From Clostridium sp. CAG:221 (GTDB lineage: Bacteria; Bacillota; Clostridia; Clostridiales; Clostridiaceae): a DNA stretch of 6,345 nt. The number at the start of each line of letters is the position of its first letter. Positions within the stretch are counted from its first letter, which is position 1. Made by a program: the position numbers and the translations under genes. The stretch lies in assembly GCA_000435835.1 (NCBI GenBank), contig FR883369.1, forward strand, positions 17,307-23,651, read 5' to 3'. Below, piece after piece: positions 1-4,756 of this stretch. The notes under the pieces are model-generated. The model had not been told where the DNA came from and ran no database searches. It saw only the letters and a list, made by a program, of their open reading frames with translations.

Positions 1-77
1 TAAATCCTGGATTCGAAGCAATCAAAGCTACAGTTAAAGAAAAAATGGAATTATTCGGATCAATTAACAAAGCTTAA
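1..77 (+). CDS. fba: 3' end of class II fructose-bisphosphate aldolase (partial)
   Basis: The last 24 codons of a plus-strand gene enter from the left edge; the reading frame begins at base 3 and stops at TAA 75-77. The visible tail reads NPGFEAIKATVKEKM then ELFGSINKA. A motif of the form 'EAIK-x-V-x-x-K-(M/I)-x-x-FGS-x-(N/G)-(K/Q)-A' at the extreme C terminus is characteristic of class II, zinc-dependent fructose-1,6-bisphosphate aldolases of Firmicutes, which cleave fructose-1,6-bisphosphate to DHAP and glyceraldehyde-3-phosphate in glycolysis. The catalytic part lies outside the window, so identity rests only on the tail. It is followed 14 bases later by a terminator, so it is the last gene of its transcript. 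Confidence 0.65.
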   Translation, partial: NPGFEAIKATVKEKMELFGSINKA

Positions 78-90
78 TTTTTCCATATTA

Positions 91-119
91 AAAGAGCTGC
101 TTAATGGCAGCTCTTTTTT
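91..119 (+). terminator. Rho-independent terminator after fba, possibly bidirectional
   Basis: A perfect 10-bp stem (AAAGAGCTGC 91-100 with GCAGCTCTTT 107-116) closes a 6-base TTAATG loop and runs into an uninterrupted T tract at 113-119. It lies 14 bases past the fba stop. Read on the minus strand, the same stem is followed by only TTTTAATA, so it could also act, more weakly, as terminator for the convergent glycosyltransferase gene, whose stop is 3 bases away. Confidence 0.9.
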
Positions 120-121
120 CA

Positions 122-1369
122 TTATGTATTTTCTATTATTATTGTATGTGCTATTGGCTTCCATTCAACCTTTTTAAATAAAGCAACTATTGCTATTGGT
201 ATATATGTAGCAATAAAGAAAGGAAAAGTGAAAGTATATATTATCTTCTCAAAGGCTGTAGCTCTAATTTCCTTCCATTCTGTTATTGTTGTCAATGCTC
301 CAAAAGCAAGCAAAGTTAAATAATAGTTGGAAATGGTATAGATTATGCTAGAAGCAGCTTCAAATAGTAATATAGTATTTCCCTTACTTAATATGGCTAT
401 GGTGAATACAGCTAAGTTTACTATTAAGCCCACCAAGGAAATAAACATTGCTGGTGCTACGGTCATCAACATATCAAAGGATGAAAAAGATTTATTTTTA
501 AATATATTTATAAATAGTTTCCAGCCCTCTTTCATAAATACCTGATAAAATCCTTTAGACCAGCGTAATCTTTGATTCCAAGATTGCTTAAAGGTACAGG
601 GTTGCTCATCATAAAATTTTGCCTTATGGCAATACCCTATCTTTTCACCCTTTAATACAATATCTACGGAAAACTCCAAATCTTCAGTGAGCAAATGATA
701 CTTCCAGCCATTATTCCTTTTAATAATTTCATCACTTACTAGAAATCCTGTGCCAGATATAGCACAGCTGGTATTTAAAATCATTCTTGCATTATTAAGA
801 TACTTTGATTCACGCAAAAACCACAATGCATATCCTGCAGAAATCCAATTAGAATTAAAATTTTTCGAATTTCTATAGCTAGTTATTACTTTATATCCAT
901 TATCAAATAGCTTGTTCATTTCTGAAATATAATTCCTATCTAAAATATTGTCAGCATCAAAAATAAAGTAGCCTTCATATCCCTTTTCTTTATACTCTTG
1001 CATTATTATCTTAAAAATATAATCTAAGGCATATCCTTTGCCCACTAAATCTTTATTTGTTCTTTCATAAACAATTGCTCCTGCTTTCCTAGCAATTTTA
1101 GCAGTATCATCAGAGCAGTTATCAGCCACTACAAATACATCTATCAATTCCTTGGGATAATTTTGTTTCTTGATACTTTCTACTAACTGTCCTATTACTA
1201 ATCTCTCATTTCTAGCACTTATTATAACAGCATATCTATGTTTAAGAGATTCTTCAAAACATTTGCTTTTTTTAAATACTCCTATAAAGGCATAAAAAAT
1301 TTGATATAAATATAATAGTAAAAATAAAAGTAACATTCCTATATTAAAAATTATTATAAAATTATACAT
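122..1369 (-). CDS. Membrane-bound family 2 glycosyltransferase, processive (PNAG/hyaluronan/cellulose synthase-like) type
   Basis: A 415-residue inverting GT2 enzyme, probably polymerising or transferring a sugar from a nucleotide-sugar at the cytoplasmic face of the membrane. One N-terminal membrane helix (about 4-31) is followed by the GT-A catalytic domain: SARNE at 51-55, DNCSDDT at 83-89 (nucleotide binding), the metal-binding DAD at 138-140, the TED catalytic-base motif at 228-230, and QRLRW at 266-270, the Q-x-x-R-W signature of processive synthases such as IcaA/PgaC, HasA and BcsA. Three hydrophobic segments follow at about 298-327, 332-362 and 376-398. All expected catalytic motifs are present. 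The start is well supported: GGAGGAG at 1374-1380 lies 4 bases upstream. No partner genes (deacetylase, export or c-di-GMP-binding subunit) lie beside it, so the product cannot be named. The 3' end converges on the fba terminator. Confidence 0.85.
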   Translation of the reverse strand: MYNFIIIFNIGMLLLFLLLYLYQIFYAFIGVFKKSKCFEESLKHRYAVIISARNERLVIGQLVESIKKQNYPKELIDVFVVADNCSDDTAKIARKAGAIVYERTNKDLVGKGYALDYIFKIIMQEYKEKGYEGYFIFDADNILDRNYISEMNKLFDNGYKVITSYRNSKNFNSNWISAGYALWFLRESKYLNNARMILNTSCAISGTGFLVSDEIIKRNNGWKYHLLTEDLEFSVDIVLKGEKIGYCHKAKFYDEQPCTFKQSWNQRLRWSKGFYQVFMKEGWKLFINIFKNKSFSSFDMLMTVAPAMFISLVGLIVNLAVFTIAILSKGNTILLFEAASSIIYTISNYYLTLLAFGALTTITEWKEIRATAFEKIIYTFTFPFFIATYIPIAIVALFKKVEWKPIAHTIIIENT

Positions 1370-1390
1370 AACTCCTCCTCAGGAATATTA

Positions 1391-1417
1391 ATGTCATAAC
1401 ATATATTATTATGTCAT
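1391..1417. promoter_or_regulatory. Paired ATGTCAT repeats upstream of the glycosyltransferase
   Basis: The heptamer ATGTCAT occurs at 1391-1397 and again at 1411-1417, exactly 20 bp (about two helical turns) apart. Extended to nine bases, the two ends also form a dyad (ATGTCATAA / TTATGTCAT) with 8 of 9 positions pairing. It sits 22-48 bp upstream of the glycosyltransferase start codon, where an operator would be expected. I could not place a convincing -35/-10 pair in this 122-bp gap, nor a terminator for nudC. In such AT-rich DNA this may be chance. Confidence 0.25.
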
Positions 1418-1491
1418 TTCCTAAGGTTTTATATTCATTCAATTTATAATATAGCCTACACCTTCCCCCTTAGCTTTTAAGTTAATAATTA

Positions 1492-2322
1492 TTAATTATC
1501 CCTTAAAATAAAACTATCTATCATTTTTCTTGCAATGGACATCTTCTTTGGTAGATTAGGTAAATTATCCTTCTTAAACCATGCTGCATCTAGTATCTCT
1601 TTGCCATCTACCTTTATTTCCCCACTTTCATATTCTGCAAAGAAGCCTATCATTAATGAATTTGGAAAAGCCCATGTTTGATTTCCATAATATTTGATAT
1701 TTTTTATCTTAATTCCTACTTCCTCAAAAACTTCTCTTTTCACCGTACTTTCTAAGTCTTCTCCTGCATCTACAAAACCAGCAATTATACTATAGATATT
1801 ATCTTCAAAGTTTTTATTATGTGCTAAAAGTATTTCATCACCTTTAGTAATAGCTACTATTATAGCTGGGCATATAACTGGATATGTTACTGCTCCACAT
1901 TTAGTACACACCTTAGCTCTTTCATCAGCTTTATCTATATTAGGCGCACCACACCTACTACAATATTTATGATTATTATCCCAATTTAATATGTGATTGG
2001 CCCTTCCTGCTATAAAAAAGACTTCTTCATCTATAATTTGTCCTAATTGATATAATGATACAATTTGAAAGTCTCCTGGTAGTCTTTTTATATCTTCACA
2101 TTCAATTATGTAACATTTACCTATATTAAATTCACCAAAGCAATACTCTTTATTAATAGTTAAACCTAATTCTTCTATTTCCTCTCTCTTAGGAATATTT
2201 ATTTCATTAGCATTAGACTTAATTATTAATTGTCCTTCATAAAAAACAAAGCATATATCCTCCTGAGAGGACCCTTCATGATCATTTAATATAGATTTAA
2301 AATTTAAATACTCAAAATTCAA
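1492..2322 (-). CDS. nudC: NAD(+)/NADH pyrophosphatase, Nudix family (NudC)
   Basis: A 276-residue Nudix hydrolase that cleaves NADH/NAD+ to NMN(H) and AMP; family members also remove NAD caps from RNA 5' ends. Domain order is typical: a divergent N-terminal domain (1-115), a zinc ribbon with ligands C121, C124, C139 and C142, then the Nudix domain. The Nudix box G182-x5-E188-x7-R196-E197-V-F-E200-E201-V-G203-I204 fits the consensus exactly. NQTWAFPNS at 214-222 corresponds to the SQPWPFPxS motif that distinguishes NADH pyrophosphatases from other Nudix enzymes. Length is normal for the family (about 260-280). The start codon is TTG (2320-2322), supported by the ribosome binding site AGAGGGGG at 2330-2337 with 7-base spacing; no suitable ATG lies near. 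A hairpin and a foldback element lie immediately upstream, so its promoter is unclear. No terminator is evident after its stop, so read-through into the glycosyltransferase is possible. Confidence 0.92.
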   Translation of the reverse strand: MNFEYLNFKSILNDHEGSSQEDICFVFYEGQLIIKSNANEINIPKREEIEELGLTINKEYCFGEFNIGKCYIIECEDIKRLPGDFQIVSLYQLGQIIDEEVFFIAGRANHILNWDNNHKYCSRCGAPNIDKADERAKVCTKCGAVTYPVICPAIIVAITKGDEILLAHNKNFEDNIYSIIAGFVDAGEDLESTVKREVFEEVGIKIKNIKYYGNQTWAFPNSLMIGFFAEYESGEIKVDGKEILDAAWFKKDNLPNLPKKMSIARKMIDSFILRDN

Positions 2323-2338
2323 AATTAAACCCCCTCTA

Positions 2339-2357
2339 AAAATTGCTATGCAATTTT
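2339..2357. repeat. Perfect hairpin abutting the nudC ribosome binding site
   Basis: AAAATTGC (2339-2346), a 3-base loop, and GCAATTTT (2350-2357) form a perfect 8-bp stem. On the nudC (minus) strand the stem ends one base before the Shine-Dalgarno sequence at 2330-2337. It could stabilise the 5' end of the mRNA, affect ribosome loading, or be the outer segment of the adjoining foldback element. The few T residues after it make it at best a weak terminator. Confidence 0.5.
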
Positions 2358-2490
2358 AATGATGAATGATGAGTAATGAATGATGAATTAAGGAATAAAC
2401 TCCTTAAGGAGTTTAGAAAAAAATATAATTTTAGAAACTCTTTGAGTTTCAACAATAATTCATCATTCTTAATTCATAATTCATCATTAT
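2358..2490. repeat. Foldback (MITE/REP-like) element with nested palindromes
   Basis: The left arm (about 2358-2391, rich in AATGATGAATGATGA-type units) pairs with the right arm (about 2456-2490, rich in ATTCATCATT units), roughly 29 of 34 positions matching. Inside lie an 18-bp perfect palindrome AAACTCCTTAAGGAGTTT (2397-2414) and a 7-bp hairpin GAAACTC-TTT-GAGTTTC (2434-2450). Transcribed, the region would fold into a long stem carrying two inner hairpins. It has no coding capacity. The architecture is that of a small non-autonomous or intergenic repeat. Whether it recurs elsewhere in the genome cannot be seen from one window, so calling it mobile is inference. Confidence 0.6.
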
Positions 2491-2511
2491 CTAAGTTCAT
2501 AATTATCTAAG
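2481..2511. repeat. 16-bp tandem duplication across the gloA stop codon
   Basis: TCATCATTATCTAAG (2481-2495) and TCATAATTATCTAAG (2497-2511) match at 14 of 15 positions with a 16-bp period. The second copy includes the gloA stop codon (TAG, 2507-2509) and part of its last sense codon; the first overlaps the outer end of the foldback element. It could be a target-site duplication from insertion of that element or a replication-slippage product. Confidence 0.5.
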
Positions 2512-2893
2512 CTTCTGTTCTAATAACTTCAACCTTGTATCCATCTGGATCTGTTACGAAATAATACTTTGGTGGTTCTCCAGGAAGACCTTTTAATGGA
2601 GTAACTTCATAACCAAGTTTTAAGTGTTTTTCTCTTAATTCTTCAATATTTGGCGCTCCTATAGCTATATGACTAAATCCATTTCCTATATCATACGGCT
2701 TTTCTGGATCATAATTATAAGTTAATTCTAACTCATATCCATCTTCTTTATCTGATAAATAAACTAATGTAAATTTATGCTCTGGAAAATCCTTTCTTCT
2801 TGTTTCTATTAACCCTAATACCTCTTTATAAAACTCTAAAGATTTTTCTAAATTAGCAACTCTTATACATGTGTGTAACATTTTTGCACCCAT
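2507..2893 (-). CDS. gloA: Lactoylglutathione lyase (glyoxalase I), VOC family
   Basis: A 128-residue vicinal-oxygen-chelate protein that isomerises the hemithioacetal of methylglyoxal and a thiol (glutathione in the classical pathway) in the cytoplasm. It carries two paired beta-alpha-beta-beta-beta halves. All four metal ligands known from E. coli GloA are in register: H7 in LHTCIRV, E56 in LELTYN, H75 in FSHIAI and E122 in YKVEVI. The DPDGYKVEV block near the C terminus is strongly typical. The short form, without the extra loops of eukaryotic enzymes, belongs to the nickel/cobalt-activated bacterial class. The start at 2891-2893 is fixed by AGGAGG at 2901-2906 with 7-base spacing; the second ATG, four codons on, is too far away. 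The stop lies in a tandem duplication. Whether the cell's thiol is glutathione is unknown; many clostridia lack it, so the cofactor may be another thiol. Confidence 0.9.
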   Translation of the reverse strand: MGAKMLHTCIRVANLEKSLEFYKEVLGLIETRRKDFPEHKFTLVYLSDKEDGYELELTYNYDPEKPYDIGNGFSHIAIGAPNIEELREKHLKLGYEVTPLKGLPGEPPKYYFVTDPDGYKVEVIRTEA

Positions 2894-2914
2894 AGTATTT
2901 CCTCCTAAAATATA

Positions 2915-2941
2915 ATAATGTAAAACTATTTTATCATTATA
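2915..2941 (-). promoter_or_regulatory. gloA: Possible gloA promoter -10 region with an imperfect dyad
   Basis: In the 60-bp gap before gloA, the minus strand has a perfect TATAAT (2936-2941), but no good -35 lies 16-18 bp upstream, where the sequence is the end of the preceding gene. ATAATG (2915-2920) and CATTAT (2935-2940), with inner AAAA/TTTT, form an imperfect hairpin overlapping that -10. It could be an operator, a weak terminator for the upstream gene, or chance in AT-rich DNA. Confidence 0.3.
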
Positions 2942-2953
2942 TTTTTTAATAAT

Positions 2954-3580
2954 CTATACCTCTGCTGTAACTTTATTCCACGTATTAATTCTCTCGATGA
3001 AAGCTATTGTATTACTTTTAGCTTCTTTATTAATTTTAACTAAATATTTCTTTATATTCCTTGTAAAAATTTCAGCATTTACTTTTGCTAAAAAATCACC
3101 TTTGAATATATTCATGATATTGCTTATCTTTCCATCTCTAACTTCTGATTTTAGCTTATACTGACTATTTTCTAAAATATTATTACATCTTTCTATAAAT
3201 TTATTTATATTTTCTTCAGTATTAACAAGTTGGAACTTATCCAAAATTGAATCACCTATAGTATTTTTATTATTAAATAATACTTTAGCATATCTTCTCA
3301 TAAATTCACTACTAGCTATAAAAAATTCAATTTCACTATCCATATAGCTTATATAAATATAATCATCAGTAATTCTAGATATTTTGAATCCTAAACTATT
3401 AAATATTTTATTGTACTCATCCTCAAACCTTTTAATAAAACCTTTACAATAAATCACTGATGCTATTTTTTCATTTATCATACCCTTATTTTGATCTATT
3501 CCTTTGATTATTCCTGATAGATTTTTTTCAGTAAGCCATTTTAATATTTCTTCATCACATAAAAACTTTTCTTCTTTCAT
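2954..3580 (-). CDS. Hypothetical protein, 208 residues, no recognised family
   Basis: I do not recognise this protein. It is hydrophilic, lysine- and glutamate-rich, with no signal peptide, membrane helix, repeat or obvious helix-turn-helix. The N-terminal 60 residues look alpha-helical; residues about 62-90 have a strand-like pattern (FKISRI, YIYISYM, EIEFFIAS); the remainder to 208 is again mostly helical with basic patches (172-190). The three cysteines (8, 45, 132) are scattered and do not suggest a metal site. The start at 3578-3580 is supported by a purine-rich ribosome binding site, GAGGAGAGGG (3585-3594). Codon use resembles its neighbours, so it looks like a real resident gene. It has its own candidate promoter and paired operator-like sites upstream and ends 60 bp before gloA, so it may be transcribed together with gloA. 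A cytoplasmic role is likely, but no function can be assigned. Confidence 0.75.
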   Translation of the reverse strand: MKEEKFLCDEEILKWLTEKNLSGIIKGIDQNKGMINEKIASVIYCKGFIKRFEDEYNKIFNSLGFKISRITDDYIYISYMDSEIEFFIASSEFMRRYAKVLFNNKNTIGDSILDKFQLVNTEENINKFIERCNNILENSQYKLKSEVRDGKISNIMNIFKGDFLAKVNAEIFTRNIKKYLVKINKEAKSNTIAFIERINTWNKVTAEV

Positions 3581-3637
3581 AATTCCCTCTCCTCATTTAC
3601 CCATTACTTTATAATTTATATACCTATATTACCATAT

Positions 3638-3655
3638 TATGTTAATATTTATATC
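3638..3655. promoter_or_regulatory. Operator-like site O2, over the predicted transcription start
   Basis: TATGTTAATATTTATATC on the plus strand. Its first 14 bases (3638-3651) are a perfect inverted copy of 3683-3696, and the full 18 bases match the inverted partner at 16 of 18 positions. It begins about 7 bp downstream of the candidate -10, so a bound protein would cover the start of transcription. Confidence 0.4.
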
Positions 3656-3657
3656 CT

Positions 3658-3686
3658 ATTGTAATACAAATATTATTTTATGTAAA
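3658..3686 (-). promoter_or_regulatory. Candidate sigma-A promoter for the 208-residue gene
   Basis: On the minus strand, TTTACA (3681-3686; 5 of 6 to TTGACA) is separated by exactly 17 bp from TACAAT (3658-3663; 5 of 6 to TATAAT). Transcription would start near 3651, giving a 5' leader of about 70 bases before the ATG at 3580. This is the best-formed promoter in the window. Confidence 0.55.
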
Positions 3687-3696
3687 TATTAACATA
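3679..3696. promoter_or_regulatory. Operator-like site O1, overlapping the -35 box
   Basis: TATGTAAATATTAACATA is itself an 18-bp near-palindrome (8 of 9 positions pair between halves). It covers the whole -35 hexamer at 3681-3686 and is the inverted partner of the site at 3638-3655. The TGTTA-N4-TTACA form does not fit Rex (TTGTTAA-N4-TTAACAA) or GlnR (TGTNA-N7-TNACA) spacing, so the cognate regulator is unknown. Confidence 0.45.
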
Positions 3697-3723
3697 TAGC
3701 ATTTTTTCTATATTTATCCCCGC

Positions 3724-3757
3724 AAAAAAAGATGCTTTAATATTCTACTAAAGCACC
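3724..3757 (-). terminator. Rho-independent terminator after the ThiM-like gene
   Basis: On the minus strand a 9-bp stem (GGTGCTTTA with TAAAGCATC, one G-U pair; 3749-3757 and 3731-3739) is followed directly by seven T residues (3724-3730). It starts 11 bases after the stop of the ThiM-like gene and insulates it from the next gene. Confidence 0.9.
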
Positions 3758-3768
3758 TATTATATTTC

Positions 3769-4608
3769 TTATCCAGTTACTCTTTTACTTTTAAAATTAT
3801 AACTTATTTTTCCTAAATCATATATCATATCTTCATCAATATTTTTTATTTTATCTAAAAACAATTCTTTTAATTTAAAAAAACCACACTTATAATACTC
3901 ATTAATTTTATTTGCCTCTAAGCTGCATCCTATGGAAAATATCATAACTGCTATCAATATAGCTACCATTTCTTCCCGCCTATTATCTACGCCTCCTATT
4001 GCTATTGCCAATAATGCAGTGAAAACATAGCCCAATTCTATTTTTTTATTTAAATTTGCACTATTATTTTCTATATAAAACTCACTATATCCATCAGTTA
4101 TATAATATTCTTCTGACTCTACCAGCAAAAAAACCTTATTTTTTATAGCAAAATCTCTATATTCAGCCTTTATATTCTTTTCCTTACATCTATTTCTTTT
4201 CTGTGACCTTATCAAAGCTTGTACTTCTTCTACCGTTCCTTTTACAAGATCTATTGTGTATCTATTCAAAAAACTTAACGCTGTATTTTTTCTATATAAT
4301 GAAAGATTTACTCCTGACAAATCCAATAATACTGGTACTTCTCGTTTCTTAGCTATTCTCAATGCTCTTTCCATTGCTAATATCTTTCCATTATCCAACG
4401 TTTCTAATCCAATTACTAATGAATTACTTTCTGCAGTTATTTCATGAATTTCTTCAATTCCATAAGCCATTATACTTCTTCCATTAAAAATTCTTACTAC
4501 TTCTGCAAAATCATTGGCTTTAGTTATATCTGAAATATAATGTACTTTGGGATTTGTTTTCCTTTCCTTCTCTAAAATACCAGCAATCAATCCTTTGCTA
4601 AGTTTCAT
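3769..4608 (-). CDS. Divergent ThiM-fold (hydroxyethylthiazole kinase-like) protein, active site degraded
   Basis: A 279-residue protein of the length and layout of ThiM, the ribokinase-fold enzyme that phosphorylates 4-methyl-5-hydroxyethylthiazole for thiamine salvage. Family landmarks appear in order: NPKVHYISD (19-27, normally NPLVHxITN), MAYGIEEI (47-54, normally MAxAxEE), LVIGLETL (64-71, normally LVxNxGTL), VPVLLDLSGVN (91-101, normally PVVLDPVGAG), VKGTVEEVQAL (122-132, normally xRGNxSEIxAL) and LVESEEYYITDG (162-173, normally VTGxxDxIxDG). The phosphate-binding GTGC block, normally TGTGC, is replaced by IELGY (190-194): only one glycine remains and the cysteine position is tyrosine. 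The substrate asparagine/glycine positions are also changed. Kinase activity is therefore doubtful; it may be a pseudoenzyme or have a different substrate. No thiamine genes or recognisable TPP riboswitch are adjacent. The start at 4606-4608 has GAGG at 4619-4622, a rather wide 10-base spacing. The frame is open throughout, so it is under coding constraint or only recently released. Confidence 0.65.
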   Translation of the reverse strand: MKLSKGLIAGILEKERKTNPKVHYISDITKANDFAEVVRIFNGRSIMAYGIEEIHEITAESNSLVIGLETLDNGKILAMERALRIAKKREVPVLLDLSGVNLSLYRKNTALSFLNRYTIDLVKGTVEEVQALIRSQKRNRCKEKNIKAEYRDFAIKNKVFLLVESEEYYITDGYSEFYIENNSANLNKKIELGYVFTALLAIAIGGVDNRREEMVAILIAVMIFSIGCSLEANKINEYYKCGFFKLKELFLDKIKNIDEDMIYDLGKISYNFKSKRVTG

Positions 4609-4647
4609 TTTTTATTATCCTCACTTTATTATCTAGAGTGCAACATG

Positions 4648-4676
4648 CCTATAATATAGTATTCTTATTTAATCAA
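4648..4676 (-). promoter_or_regulatory. Weak candidate promoter of the ThiM-like gene
   Basis: On the minus strand TTGATT (4671-4676) and TATAGG (4648-4653) are 17 bp apart, each matching 4 of 6 consensus positions. The gene needs its own promoter because a terminator lies between it and sdaAA, but this pairing is only the least bad one seen. The 148-bp gap shows no recognisable riboswitch. Confidence 0.2.
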
Positions 4677-4712
4677 TAGTGTTAAAAGATTACACCTTTA
4701 GTTATATATTAT

Positions 4713-4738
4713 AAAAGTGGACAAATTAAATTGCCCAC
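4713..4738 (-). terminator. Terminator of the sdaAB-sdaAA operon
   Basis: On the minus strand GTGGGCAA (4731-4738) pairs with TTGTCCAC (4717-4724), an 8-bp stem with one G-U pair and a 6-base loop, followed by TTTT and more A/T. It lies 18 bases past the sdaAA stop. The T tract is short, so some read-through is possible. Confidence 0.7.
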
Positions 4739-4756
4739 TGTATTCTCATGATGGTC

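Noticed and set aside
345..545. Plus-strand open frame of 66 codons
   Set aside because: It lies wholly inside the glycosyltransferase on the other strand, has no convincing ribosome binding site, and its protein has no recognisable character.
1482..1495. TTAATAATTATTAA palindrome at the nudC stop as a terminator
   Set aside because: It is pure A/T, has no following T tract on the minus strand and is expected by chance in DNA of this composition.
2434..2456. Outward promoter in the foldback element driving nudC (TTGAAA box on the minus strand)
   Set aside because: The nearest -10-like TATATT is 19 bp away, and the -35 overlaps the inner hairpin; too weak to call.
2358..2490. CRISPR array from the ATTCATCATT-type repeats
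   Set aside because: Units are short, irregular and arranged as inverted arms without unique spacers of constant length.
3679..3696. Rex or GlnR operator
   Set aside because: The half-site sequence is reminiscent of both, but the spacing (TGTTA-N4-TTACA) fits neither consensus.
4256..4447. Plus-strand open frame of 63 codons
   Set aside because: It is antisense to the ThiM-like gene and explained as a shadow frame; no ribosome binding site or family resemblance.
4609..4756. Possible TPP riboswitch upstream of the ThiM-like gene
   Set aside because: I looked on the minus strand for the conserved CTGAGA and GAACCTGA-type blocks of the THI element and found neither.
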